From: Verrucomicrobiota bacterium
GTDB lineage: Bacteria; Verrucomicrobiota; Verrucomicrobiia; Verrucomicrobiales; Verrucomicrobiaceae
NCBI GenBank assembly: GCA_017301975.1
Contig: JAFLEI010000029.1
Coordinates: 1 to 64,000, forward strand
Length of the DNA stretch: 64,000 nucleotides
Direction of reading: 5' to 3'
Below are positions 47,814-57,040 of this stretch, in pieces. The position numbers were made by a program, and so were the translations under genes. Position 1 is the first letter of the stretch. Every line of letters starts with the position of its first letter. Under the pieces are notes generated by a model. That model was given only the letters and a program-made list of their open reading frames with translations, had not been told where the DNA came from and ran no database searches.

Positions 47814-50302
47814 TGAGTTCTGCTCCGAATCTGCGCTCCAGCGCATTGCTTTGCCTCGTGCTCCTCACTTCGGCCCGCGCCGCCGAAGACGCTCCCAAGC
47901 TCGCCCAGCAGTTCCTCGGCAAATACTGCTTGGAATGCCATGACGCGGATGTGCAAAAAGGCGACCGCGCCTTTGAAAAATTCGCGCTGCCCCTGAAATC
48001 CGTATCGGATCTCATCGACGCCCGCGACATCATCGATCAGCTCACGCTGAAGGAGATGCCGCCAAAAAAAGCGGACCAGCCCACCGATGACGAGCGCCTC
48101 GCCGTGATCCGTGCGCTTCGCGACGGCACGCAGTCCGCCTACGGCAAATTTCAGAGCACCGGCAGCCGCACCGTCATGCGCCGCCTCTCCAGCCGTGAGT
48201 ATGAAAACACCCTCGCAGCGCTGTTTGGCCGCCGCGTGGACACGCTGGGCCTCACCGCCGATTTCCCGAAGGAGAAGACGAGCCAGCACATGGACAACAT
48301 CGGCAAGTCCCTCGTCACGTCGGGCTTCCTGGTGGATCAATACTTTCAGTCCGCCAACCGCCTCGTCGAGACACGCCTTGGCAAACCTGCCACCGAGCCG
48401 AAGAGCTGGCGCTTCAACAGCCACTTCCTGCAATACGAAGAGCTGAGCGGCTCCCACAAAGCCGCCTTCAACTACCGCTACCTCTGCCTCTACGAGCAGC
48501 CCAACACCGACACCCGCCAGGGCGGCTATGGCCACATCGAAGATTTCAAGCAGGGCGTGCCCGTCTCCGGCCTTTACGACATCGAGGTGGAGGCCGCCGC
48601 GCTGCACCGGGACACCCACTACGATCCCGCCATCTTCGGCATCGACTTCTCCGAACCCTTCATTCTTGGAGTTGTGCCAGGAGATGTAACCAAAGGCCAC
48701 ATCCATTACCCCCAGGCCATCGAGCCCCTGCTCGCCAGCGCCGTGGTACCGGACAACACACCCACCTGGTTTAAATTCCGCGTCTGGCTGGAGGCCGGGC
48801 AGACTCCGCGCTTCATCTTCCCGAACGGCCCGTATGAATCCCGCGCCTCCGTGGTGACGATCAACAAACGCTACAAGGACGAGTTCAAGGCAGACGTCGG
48901 TTCCTCCGGCGTGGGTCGCGCCCACATCCTGCTGGAAGGCAAGCTGCCACACATCCGCATCAGCGAGATCAAGATCAACGGTCCCGTGCCTGAAGAAAAA
49001 GGCGGAGCCGAGGAAATCGCCGTGTTTGGCAAAGACGGCTTCCAACCCGATCATGCTCTGGATCAACTCCAGGCCTTCGCCGAGAAAGCTTATCGCCGTC
49101 CGCTTACTGACGTGGATCGCCAGCCCATCCGCGCGCTCTATGAAAAGCGCATCGCTGAAAAAGCCACACCCCGGCAGGCCGCCCTGGATGCACTGAAGCT
49201 CATCCTCTGCTCCCCCTCCTTCCTCTACCTCAGCGAGATCACCGACGAGTCCGCCAAGGCCCTGAGCCCCTACGACCTCTCCTCGCGCCTCTCCTACGCC
49301 CTCTGGGCCGCTCCGCCCGATGCCGCCCTGCTCGCCTCCGCCAAGTCCGGCAAGCTCACCGAGGATGCCGAGCTGAAAAAGCAAATCCAGCGCATGCTCA
49401 CCGATGAGCGCATCTCAGGCTTTGTGAGCGGCTTTCTCGACAGCTGGCTGAACCTCCGTGAACTCGGCGGCATGCCGCCGCCGCGCGAAGTCGTGCGCGC
49501 CTACTATGCCGAGGACCTCCCCACCTCGATGAAAACCGAGGCCGCTCTTTTCTTCCGCGATCTGCTGAAGACCAACGGCTCGGTCATTCAGTTCATCGAC
49601 TGCGACCACAGCTTCGTGGACAAGAAGCTCGCGAAACTCTACGACCTGCCCGAGCAGAAGACCCTGCGCCTGGCCGATGGTTTCAAAAAAGTCAGCCTCA
49701 AGGGAAACAATCATCGCGGCGGCCTGCTCGGCATGGCCGCCGTGCTGACCGTCAGCGCCAATGGCGTGGAAACCTCCCCCGTCACCCGTGGCGTATGGGT
49801 TACCGAAAACATTCTCGGGGTCCCTCCGCCACCGCCGCCGGATGTCGTTCCCGCCATTGATCCCGACGTCAGCGGAGCCACCACCATCCGCGACCGCCTC
49901 GCCAAACACCGCGCCGACGCAGCCTGCGCCGAGTGCCACCGCAAGATCGACCCCCTCGGTTTCAGCCTCGAAGCCTTCGACCCCGTCGGTCGCTGGCGTA
50001 CCAAGTACCCCCAGGTGAACAAAAAAACTCCCGCCGCCAAGATCGACACCACAGGCGAGTTCCCCTCAGGCGAGACCTACACCGACTTCGTCAGCTTCAA
50101 GAAACTCATCCACGACACCCGCTCCGACCTCTTCAGCCGCCACCTCATCCGCCAGGTCCTCACCTACACCACCGGCCGCACCATGGAGCTCAATGACGAC
50201 TTCATCATCGACAAGCTCCACGACAAAGTGAAAAAGCAGGGCCTCGGCCTCAACACCCTCCTCACCGAATGCCTCATGAGCGAAGTCTTCCGCTCGCGGT
50301 GA
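47810..50302 (+). CDS. DUF1592/PSD cytochrome c-like exported protein
   Basis: An 830-aa protein with a signal peptide and two CxxCH motifs: CLECH near residue 43 and CAECH near 705. The domain order follows the planctomycete-type family: N-terminal c-type cytochrome (PSCyt-like), DUF1587 (MRRLSSREYENTLAALFG), DUF1595, DUF1592 (GFLDSWLNLRELG), DUF1588 (GLLGMAAVLTVSANG and HRKIDPLGFSLEAFDPVG) and C-terminal DUF1585. Heme attachment is expected at both motifs. It is translationally coupled to the DUF1552 gene before it. The role in respiration or polymer oxidation is not established. Confidence 0.93.
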   Translation: MMSSAPNLRSSALLCLVLLTSARAAEDAPKLAQQFLGKYCLECHDADVQKGDRAFEKFALPLKSVSDLIDARDIIDQLTLKEMPPKKADQPTDDERLAVIRALRDGTQSAYGKFQSTGSRTVMRRLSSREYENTLAALFGRRVDTLGLTADFPKEKTSQHMDNIGKSLVTSGFLVDQYFQSANRLVETRLGKPATEPKSWRFNSHFLQYEELSGSHKAAFNYRYLCLYEQPNTDTRQGGYGHIEDFKQGVPVSGLYDIEVEAAALHRDTHYDPAIFGIDFSEPFILGVVPGDVTKGHIHYPQAIEPLLASAVVPDNTPTWFKFRVWLEAGQTPRFIFPNGPYESRASVVTINKRYKDEFKADVGSSGVGRAHILLEGKLPHIRISEIKINGPVPEEKGGAEEIAVFGKDGFQPDHALDQLQAFAEKAYRRPLTDVDRQPIRALYEKRIAEKATPRQAALDALKLILCSPSFLYLSEITDESAKALSPYDLSSRLSYALWAAPPDAALLASAKSGKLTEDAELKKQIQRMLTDERISGFVSGFLDSWLNLRELGGMPPPREVVRAYYAEDLPTSMKTEAALFFRDLLKTNGSVIQFIDCDHSFVDKKLAKLYDLPEQKTLRLADGFKKVSLKGNNHRGGLLGMAAVLTVSANGVETSPVTRGVWVTENILGVPPPPPPDVVPAIDPDVSGATTIRDRLAKHRADAACAECHRKIDPLGFSLEAFDPVGRWRTKYPQVNKKTPAAKIDTTGEFPSGETYTDFVSFKKLIHDTRSDLFSRHLIRQVLTYTTGRTMELNDDFIIDKLHDKVKKQGLGLNTLLTECLMSEVFRSR

Positions 50303-50364
50303 TCTGATAGCGGAAAGGCTGCCTTCGTTGCAAAGAGCATTCATAAGCGCGCGCCAGCGTCTTG

Positions 50365-50495
50365 GAGTGCGGTGGCAAAGATGCACGGCGCAAGCCTGCA
50401 TCGTCGACACCGCTTTCGCGGGGTGTTGAGCGCGCTTCCGCCTCAGCGCTCCGTCCGATCTGAAAAGTGGTGGTGCCATGCTTTCCACCGCACTC
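50365..50495. repeat. Inverted-repeat-flanked non-coding element
   Basis: Arms GAGTGCGGTGGCAAAG (50365-50380) and CTTTCCACCGCACTC (50481-50495) match at 15 of 16 positions with one base deleted. The inner 100 bp holds further short GCG-rich repeats. It lies between convergent genes, and open frames here look non-coding. It could be a member of an interspersed family such as a REP or MITE-like element. Confidence 0.4.
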
Positions 50496-50542
50496 GAAAA
50501 ACGCTTCGGGCTCTCGCGAGCGCCGAGTGCCTTGGAGCTCTC

Positions 50543-51433
50543 TCACTTCGCCGGAGTCCCAGCCGGCACCTCCGCCTTCACCTTCTTCGGCGGCGCAATC
50601 CTCGGCGTCAGCAACGAATCAATCACCGCCTTGTCCGCCTCGCACTTCGCACCACCTGCCGGAATCTCCACTCCCGCAGACCACAGCACGCCATTGATCA
50701 CCAACTGCCGCATCCCCGCCTGCTCCCAGGCACCATGCGCATCCAGCCCGCTGAAGCTGAACGAGCGTCCGCCGCTCGGACGCTCATAAGCCCAGCCCAC
50801 CACATCCTTGTCCCCGCCTTCCGGTGAGCCCAACTTCTCCTTCCCGGACCACACCAAGGGCGTGATCCCCTTCATCTCCGCTGGAAATTGCAGGTGGTTC
50901 AGCCACCCGTCATTGATCTTCCACGGTGTGACACCTCGGGTGATCGCATGCTTCGGAAACGTGTCATGCACGCTGTCCCAATGCCCCCGGCTGGAGAGCC
51001 CGTTGTACACCGCACCAATCCAGTTCATCGACTGCTGCGCAAAGGCCGGCGTAAATTCCACCGCTTGATGAAGGTTCATCAGCCCCGTTTGACCGTCCGC
51101 CATCTTCTGCACCGCCGCCACATGCTCCGGAGTCGCCAGATACGCCTGCTTGCCACCGCCATCGGTGTAAAACACCACCGCCGCAGCGCCATCGAACACT
51201 TTTTCATCCGAAGGCCATTCTTCATTCACCAGCACCACGTCCACCCCCGGCGTCTGCTTCAGCAGTGCTTGCATCAAACGGCAGCCTCCGAGGTAGTCAT
51301 GATGCCCCACCTTGTCCACCTCCTTGACCTTCCCGGCCACGAGTACAATTTTGACGCCTTCCGCCGCCCACGAAGAAGCGGTGCACAGGGCTGAAACGGC
51401 TAGCGATAACAGAAAACGAGAGCGGGAAATCAT
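50543..51433 (-). CDS. Exported ThuA-domain protein
   Basis: A 296-aa protein with a signal peptide (about 1-23). The ThuA-like fold has IVLVAGKVKEVDKVGHHDY, VFYTDGGGKQAYL, GQTGLMNLHQAVEF and GLDAHGAWEQAGMRQLVINGVLWSAG. ThuA proteins relate to trehalose utilisation in Rhizobium and to trehalulose/trehalosamine metabolism, but the exported Verrucomicrobial members lack known substrates. The C terminus is a Lys/Pro-rich tail. It follows the alpha/beta hydrolase by 66 bp on the same strand. Confidence 0.9.
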   Translation of the reverse strand: MISRSRFLLSLAVSALCTASSWAAEGVKIVLVAGKVKEVDKVGHHDYLGGCRLMQALLKQTPGVDVVLVNEEWPSDEKVFDGAAAVVFYTDGGGKQAYLATPEHVAAVQKMADGQTGLMNLHQAVEFTPAFAQQSMNWIGAVYNGLSSRGHWDSVHDTFPKHAITRGVTPWKINDGWLNHLQFPAEMKGITPLVWSGKEKLGSPEGGDKDVVGWAYERPSGGRSFSFSGLDAHGAWEQAGMRQLVINGVLWSAGVEIPAGGAKCEADKAVIDSLLTPRIAPPKKVKAEVPAGTPAK

Positions 51434-51499
51434 GACTGGATGGATAAGTGTTGGAGGCAGTCTAAACGGACGCGTCAGACCATAAATGTCTCCGAATCT

Positions 51500-52603
51500 T
51501 CACTGCCGGGAGATCTTGCCATCCCGCTGAAACATCTGCCAGTCCGCCGCATAGCCCGCATTGATCAGCCAGGAAGCCCTGTCCTTGTCTCCCGTGAACG
51601 ACGCAAAAGGTGCCGTCGTCAGCATTTGATACCCGCCCGTGGCGGCATCCCAGTTTTTCCCGAGCGAGCCATTCTCAAGCACCAGCGCATTCAGCTTCAC
51701 TGGCCCTTTCAGCGGCTCGGCATTCGCCGGCACACGCGCGGCAAACGTGTGCCGCAGAAACGAAAACACCAGCGGCCACGTCTTGTCCCCCGGCCCGTGC
51801 CCCGTCTTCGGCTCCACCGCATAATTCCACACGGCGCGATGCTTCTTCCGCATCGCCTCCACCACACCCATGTTTTCCTCTTTGGAAGGCCGCGCAAAGA
51901 AGGCGTCGTCCTCGCCGAAAATCACCAGCCCCGGAATCTGCGCCGCACCGGGCTGATAAACCTGATACGTCGTCCCCGGCCGCATCGAAACCCAGCCCCA
52001 CACGCGCGCACTGTCACCAGGAAAAATGGCGGAGAATCCCGTGCCATTGGAATGCCCGTAAAGAAACAGCGGCGCATTCTCCAGCTCCGCATGCTGCGCT
52101 CTTTGCCCAAAAGTTTTCAGCCGCTCATACAGCAGGCTCCGCGGCCAGAACCCACGCTGCATGGGATTTCCATTAAATTTGAATATCGCCAGGTGCAGCT
52201 CTCGCGCGATCTTCCTCAGCTCAGCATGCTTGTACAGCGCTTCACCGCTTCCATGGCCGGACATGACCACAATGCCCTTGACCACCGCCACTCCATCCGG
52301 AATCCACAGGTCAAACTTCACGTCCTCCCTTTTGCCTTCCCCCTTCTCCTTCACTGCCTGCTGCCACTGCTCATCACTCAGCTTCCAGTCCCAGCTCCGT
52401 TCCACTGCCTGCTGCGGTGAGGGCGTGCCCCACCTGGCCTCGTCCAGCACGCCATCCCAGTTCTTCTGACCCTTCACCTGCGTATTCGCCCGCACCCAGC
52501 CAATGCTGTGGCACTCCGGCAGTGGCAGCGTTTCGGTGAGTTCAATGTCAGCCGCATGAAGATTCGCCGCCAGCAGCGCCGCAATGAGGAAAGAAGCTTT
52601 CAT
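51500..52603 (-). CDS. Exported alpha/beta hydrolase
   Basis: A 367-aa protein with signal peptide MKASFLIAALLAANLHA from Met 52603. The alpha/beta-hydrolase core has nucleophile elbow LYGHSNGTGFS, acid region VIFGEDDAFF and catalytic His in KTGHGPG. It lies 4 bp after the DUF1552 stop and is therefore part of the PSD-DUF1552-hydrolase operon. The hydrolase at 45159 has a comparable fold and also adjoins a DUF1552-PSD pair, so this linkage is probably functional. Esterase activity on a polymer is a reasonable inference. Confidence 0.85.
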   Translation of the reverse strand: MKASFLIAALLAANLHAADIELTETLPLPECHSIGWVRANTQVKGQKNWDGVLDEARWGTPSPQQAVERSWDWKLSDEQWQQAVKEKGEGKREDVKFDLWIPDGVAVVKGIVVMSGHGSGEALYKHAELRKIARELHLAIFKFNGNPMQRGFWPRSLLYERLKTFGQRAQHAELENAPLFLYGHSNGTGFSAIFPGDSARVWGWVSMRPGTTYQVYQPGAAQIPGLVIFGEDDAFFARPSKEENMGVVEAMRKKHRAVWNYAVEPKTGHGPGDKTWPLVFSFLRHTFAARVPANAEPLKGPVKLNALVLENGSLGKNWDAATGGYQMLTTAPFASFTGDKDRASWLINAGYAADWQMFQRDGKISRQ

Positions 52604-52607
52604 AAGA

Positions 52608-53906
52608 TCAGGCAACCAGCTCCTTCAGCACACCCGAGCTGTCTCCATGACGCTCCACATTCACACCAATGCCATGCAGCAAAGTCAGCCACGCATTGCA
52701 CAGCGGCGTGTCCTTCGGCGCCACGATGTTGTGCCCCAGCTTGATTCCTGCTCCGCCACCGGTCAGCAGCGTCGGGCAGTTGTCCAGGCTGTGCTCCGTG
52801 CGGATATTGCTGCCATAGGCCAGCGCCACATGGTCAAATAAGCGGCTGCCATCCGCCTCCTTCGTCGCCTTGAGTTTGTCGATCAGCCCCGCCAGCAGTT
52901 CGCTCTGCGTCAAATCACGCTGCTTGGAAGCCTCCAGCTTTTCTCCCAGTGTGGAGTGATAATGGCTCATGTCATGCGGCGCCACCTTGATGCCGATGCT
53001 TGTCAGCAGCGTGCTCACCGGCTGCCGATACGTCAGCACCCGCGTGCTGTCCGTCTGCATCGCGGCGATCATGATGTCATACATGATCTTGATCTCCTCT
53101 TTCCCCGCCAGACCAGCCGCAGGCTCAGGAATCGGCGCCTTCGGCTGCGGCACACCGATCCACTGCTCATCCTTGCTCAGACGCGTCTCGATGTCGCGGA
53201 TGCCTTGGAAATACTCCTCCAGCTTCCCCTTGTCCGTTTTGCCCAGTCCACGCTGCATCGTGCGTGCGTTTTCCATCACCGTGTCCAGCACGCTGCGCTT
53301 TTGCGCCAGCATCGCTTTCTGCTGCTCAATGGGCGTCGTGTCCTTGGAAAAAAGCCGATGGTACGCCTCCACCGGCCCCTTGTGCCCGCCGATGGGCTTG
53401 CCGCTCACATCCCACGCCATCGAAAGCCCCGGCCCATGCCCCGATGCCTCCGCATTCTCGCTGCCATTCAGTTGCAGCGAAGCAAAGCGCGTATCCAGCC
53501 CCAGCTTCGCCGCCGCCACCTGATCCGCCGAGATGCTGTTGTGAAAGTTCTGCCCCGGCTCGCCAAATCGATTCGCCCCCGTCAGCCACATCGTGCTGCC
53601 CCAGTGCCCGTCATTGCTGTACTTGTTCCACAGCCCCTGCACCACGCTGAAGTCCGCCTTGTGCCGCGCCAGCGGTCTCAGCCCCTCGGGCAGCGCATAA
53701 TCCGCCCCCGGTTGCTTGATGTCGGGAAACCAGCTCTCTGTCGTGATGCCCCAGCCAAAACCCAGAAACATCAGCCTCTTCGGCGGCGTCATCGGTGCCG
53801 CTGCCGAAGCAAACCGCCGAAAGCCCAGCGACTCAAGCGCCGGGAGTGCAATGAGCGCGGTGCTGGATTGGAGAAAGTGGCGTCGCCGAATGGGTGAGGT
53901 GCTCAT
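52608..53906 (-). CDS. DUF1552 protein (Tat-exported), second copy
   Basis: A 432-aa DUF1552 protein whose N terminus PIRRRHFLQSSTALIALPAL is a twin-arginine signal. Conserved segments include VVQGLWNKYSNDGHWGS, ISADQVAAAKLGL, IKVAPHDMSHYHS and GSNIRTEHSLDNCPTLL. It differs considerably from the copy at 46542. It sits between the PSD protein upstream and the hydrolase downstream (21-bp and 4-bp gaps). Gene order, PSD before DUF1552, is opposite to the other pair. Confidence 0.93.
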   Translation of the reverse strand: MSTSPIRRRHFLQSSTALIALPALESLGFRRFASAAAPMTPPKRLMFLGFGWGITTESWFPDIKQPGADYALPEGLRPLARHKADFSVVQGLWNKYSNDGHWGSTMWLTGANRFGEPGQNFHNSISADQVAAAKLGLDTRFASLQLNGSENAEASGHGPGLSMAWDVSGKPIGGHKGPVEAYHRLFSKDTTPIEQQKAMLAQKRSVLDTVMENARTMQRGLGKTDKGKLEEYFQGIRDIETRLSKDEQWIGVPQPKAPIPEPAAGLAGKEEIKIMYDIMIAAMQTDSTRVLTYRQPVSTLLTSIGIKVAPHDMSHYHSTLGEKLEASKQRDLTQSELLAGLIDKLKATKEADGSRLFDHVALAYGSNIRTEHSLDNCPTLLTGGGAGIKLGHNIVAPKDTPLCNAWLTLLHGIGVNVERHGDSSGVLKELVA

Positions 53907-53927
53907 GATGCTTTTTTCGTTAAGAGA

Positions 53928-56639
53928 TTACTTCGTGTGAAATTCCTGGCTCGCGACCAGTGCGTGAATGAACTCGCGAATCGCTATATCCTTCTTCCAC
54001 GCGCGCGCCACCATGGTGTCGATCAGCGGTTCATCGCGGAAACCCGGCGGCCGCCCTAGTGCAAACTCAAGCAGCGCCTCGCTGAAGCCACGCGCAAACG
54101 CATCCGACTTCGAGGCAATGATGTCGCGCAGCCCAAAGAAATCCTTGAAAACAGGCCCCTTGTACAGCGCCGCCGCCGCCTCAATCGTCCATGTCTTTTT
54201 CGTTTTGGGATCTGCCTTGCCGTTCGCATCCACCGCCATGTAACTGTCCTCGGTGCGCCATTGGCCTGCAGCGTCAAAGTTCTCCAGACCAAACCCCACC
54301 GGATCAATCTTGCGATGACAGCTTGCACACTGCGGATCTTCCTGATGCGCCAGCAGCCGCTCATGCGTCGTCAGCACCTTGCCCGCCAGCCTTGTGATCG
54401 CAGGAACATTCGCGGGCGCAGGCGGCGGCGGATCATGCAGCAGCTTGCGCAGCACCCACGCCCCGCGCTCCACCGGACTCGTGCGCTCACCGTTGCCCCC
54501 CATGAAATGAACCGCCGCCATCCCGAGCAGTCCTCCACGCGGCGAATCTTTCGGCAGCATCACCTTCTCATACCCTTCCCCCTGCACACCCGGAATGCCG
54601 TAGTAGTGAGCCAGCACGCGATTGATCATCACATAGTCGGCCTTCAGCAGGTCTCGCAGGCTGGCGTTCTCCCGCATCACATGTGCGATCGTTTCATGAA
54701 TCTCACCCTTCGCCGCCACCTTCGTGCCCGTGTCAAAGCGCGGATACAGCGTGCGATTCACCTCGAAAAAATCAATGCGATCCAGCCCCAGCCATTGATG
54801 CGTGAAAGCTTCAAGGAATCCCGCCGAACGCGAGTCATTCAGCAGCCGCTCCGTCTGCGCAGCCAGCACCTCCGGCTTCATCAAATCACCCTTCCTGCCC
54901 AGCTCCCGCAGCGCAGCATCCGGCGGCGCGCTCCAGAGAAAATACGCCAGCCGCGTGGCCAGTTCAGCACCTGTCAGCGGCCGGTGCTTCTCATCAGGTG
55001 TTGGCTCCGCAAGATATAAAAACATCGGCGACGACATCACCACCGCCAGCGTCTCCTTCAGCGCTGTACTGTGCTTGTCCCCCGCCTTCCGCCGCACCTC
55101 ATAGAGCCTTACCAGCCGGTCGATATAATCTGCTGTTGGCTTCGTCCCGCGAAACGCCTCCGTCGCAAATCGCTCCAGTCCCGCACGCACTTCCGCCACA
55201 GCCGGCGCAGGTGCCTTGTCGTCGAGCGGAATGCCCAGCGCCGCGATCCCCGGCGGCTTCGGCTTGCTGGCATCCGGCAGACGCTCCACCTCGATCCAGT
55301 CCACCCACAGCGTCAGCTCGGGCCCGATGCCATTGCGCTTCAATGCCTCCGCACGCTTGCGCCCGCCCTCTTCATTCGTGTCCCAGCTTCCTTTTTCCCG
55401 CACAAACAGCAGTCGGTTTTCACGCGTCATGTTGCTACGCGTCAGCGTCAGAGGAATCTCGATCACCTGCGGCTTCTCAATACTGGCCGTGATCTCATGC
55501 GTCGCCATCACCCGCCCCGTGCGCGCATAGATGCCAAAGTCGAGAAAGCGCCTTTCCGCCGGCGCATCCTGGGTCGCACCAGCGCACACGCGCACCACGT
55601 AGTTCCCCACCGGCCAGTCAAACGGCACCAGCAGCTCGATGTAGTTCACGTTCAGTTCCGCCGGATGTCGCGTCTGCGTGCCCAGGTACGCCCCTTTGTC
55701 CACTGCGGGCTGCGCCATGTAATACTGGTGATATTTCAGCCAGCCCGCCCCCAGCGAATCATTCGCCAAGTCAGCGTCGTTCTCGCCCTTCTTGTCAAAG
55801 CCAAAGCTCCGCGGATTGGGGGCACCCGGAATCCGCGCCCACTCACGCCGGAAGATGCTCTCGTTCTTCGACTCCTTGCGGATCTTCGCCACGATCTCCT
55901 TGTTCTCCGGCTTCGCCGCCGCTTCCTCCACCGCTTTCACCCAGTTCTGCGCCCGCTTCTGCGCATCGATCTGATAGTCCACAAACTTCCGCACCACCGG
56001 CGTCGTCGTCTCACCCTCATAGTGCAGCTTCTTCTCCACACCCGCCGCCGCCTGCCACGCAAAGGCCTCCTCCATCGCCTCACGTCCGATAACCTGATAC
56101 TGCTCAAACTGGTTCGCCGACATGAAGAGGTTCGCCCCCACCGTGTCAAATCCCCCGCCTCCATCCGCAGGCAGATCAGAGACATTCACATCCACCCCCA
56201 GCAGCTCACGCAGCGTGTTCTTGTACTCACGCCGGTTCAGCCGCCGCATCGTAATGACACCCTTCTGGTCCCCCAGCGTGCGTCGCGCCGCCACCATCAC
56301 ATTCGCCAGATCATCCAGAAAATCCGCCTTTGCATCCTTCGCCGGCTGCTTCTCATCCTCCGGCGGCATCTCGCCCGAGTTCATCTGATTCAGCACCTTC
56401 TGCCACTTTTCCGCCGTTTCGATGTCCTTGATCTCAAACGGAAGATCGTCCACGCGAAACTTCCCTTTCTGCTTTTCCGGTCCATGGCATGAAACACAGG
56501 TTTCTTGCAACAGCGCCCGGTGCCTCCCATCCATCACTGCCGTCCCCTTCGCCTCCTCAGCATGAGAAAACGTGTGGCTAAAAAATAAGACGGCGATAAG
56601 TAAAAACGGACGGTACATTCGGGGAAGAAACAAACGCAT
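53928..56639 (-). CDS. DUF1592/PSD cytochrome c-like exported protein, second copy
   Basis: A protein of about 903 aa from Met 56639; Met 56618 (MYRPFLLIAVLFF) is also plausible and would put the shared promoter motif at the same distance as in the other copies. A signal peptide precedes a CVSCH heme motif. It then follows DUF1587 (TMRRLNRREYKNTLRELLGV), a carbohydrate-binding-like insert, DUF1595, DUF1592 (HQWLGLDRIDFFEV), DUF1588 (GLLGMAAVHFMGGNG and CASCH-RKIDPVGFGLENFD) and DUF1585. It is first in an operon with DUF1552, hydrolase and probably ThuA genes. Confidence 0.93.
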   Translation of the reverse strand: MRLFLPRMYRPFLLIAVLFFSHTFSHAEEAKGTAVMDGRHRALLQETCVSCHGPEKQKGKFRVDDLPFEIKDIETAEKWQKVLNQMNSGEMPPEDEKQPAKDAKADFLDDLANVMVAARRTLGDQKGVITMRRLNRREYKNTLRELLGVDVNVSDLPADGGGGFDTVGANLFMSANQFEQYQVIGREAMEEAFAWQAAAGVEKKLHYEGETTTPVVRKFVDYQIDAQKRAQNWVKAVEEAAAKPENKEIVAKIRKESKNESIFRREWARIPGAPNPRSFGFDKKGENDADLANDSLGAGWLKYHQYYMAQPAVDKGAYLGTQTRHPAELNVNYIELLVPFDWPVGNYVVRVCAGATQDAPAERRFLDFGIYARTGRVMATHEITASIEKPQVIEIPLTLTRSNMTRENRLLFVREKGSWDTNEEGGRKRAEALKRNGIGPELTLWVDWIEVERLPDASKPKPPGIAALGIPLDDKAPAPAVAEVRAGLERFATEAFRGTKPTADYIDRLVRLYEVRRKAGDKHSTALKETLAVVMSSPMFLYLAEPTPDEKHRPLTGAELATRLAYFLWSAPPDAALRELGRKGDLMKPEVLAAQTERLLNDSRSAGFLEAFTHQWLGLDRIDFFEVNRTLYPRFDTGTKVAAKGEIHETIAHVMRENASLRDLLKADYVMINRVLAHYYGIPGVQGEGYEKVMLPKDSPRGGLLGMAAVHFMGGNGERTSPVERGAWVLRKLLHDPPPPAPANVPAITRLAGKVLTTHERLLAHQEDPQCASCHRKIDPVGFGLENFDAAGQWRTEDSYMAVDANGKADPKTKKTWTIEAAAALYKGPVFKDFFGLRDIIASKSDAFARGFSEALLEFALGRPPGFRDEPLIDTMVARAWKKDIAIREFIHALVASQEFHTK

Positions 56640-56652
56640 TGGGACGATCAAT

Positions 56653-56684
56653 GTATCTCGCCATCAGCGTCAAAACCGGACGAA
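56653..56684 (-). promoter_or_regulatory. Bipartite promoter/operator motif, copy C
   Basis: AAACCGGACG (56673-56682), 13-bp spacer, then GTATCTC (56653-56659), the same order and spacing as at 42705-42735. A distal AATAAAAT tract is also shared. It precedes the PSD operon. Confidence 0.55.
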
Positions 56685-56819
56685 TAAAATCAAATTTCTG
56701 CAACCCGGGCCTCTCCTCACGACCTGCGGAGAAGCGCTGCACTTCAGCGCCCAAACAAGTGACGAAGGAACAGGGCCGAGTCCCCAGGCTGGAGTCATGC
56801 GCCTCTCTGATCCCGATTG

Positions 56820-57005
56820 TCACGAACGCTCGGCGGAACGTTTCACGCGCTTCACTGCGCCAATAATGATGATAAGGCAGATCAGAAAACCCCTGGCAGC
56901 CTCCACCCGGCCTGCGCTCAAACTCAGCGGCAAAATAAGAATGCAGACCAGAATGCCGATGACCGCACGGTTCCCGGTAAAGACTTTGGCATTCAGAGCT
57001 TTCAT
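56820..57005 (-). CDS. Small two-helix membrane protein
   Basis: A 61-aa protein starting MKALNAKVFTGNRAV with two hydrophobic segments (about 15-31 and 37-52) and a basic C terminus VKRVKRSAERS. No family is recognised. It follows the one-TM gene by 35 bp on the same strand and could be the last gene of that sigma operon. A longer frame that overlaps it is a shadow. Confidence 0.55.
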   Translation of the reverse strand: MKALNAKVFTGNRAVIGILVCILILPLSLSAGRVEAARGFLICLIIIIGAVKRVKRSAERS

Positions 57006-57040
57006 ATTTTTGACAGGCAGGGGGTTGGGTTGGAGACGAC

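Noticed and set aside
47675-49384. 569-codon minus-strand frame opposite the PSD gene
   Set aside because: The CxxCH and DUF signatures lie on the + strand; this frame has no motif.
50303-50542. Coding gene in the gap between the PSD and ThuA genes
   Set aside because: Open frames there share no motif and are interrupted by the inverted repeat; composition is unlike neighbouring genes.
55071-56492. 473-codon + strand frame opposite the second PSD gene
   Set aside because: Antisense shadow, very rich in Arg and His.
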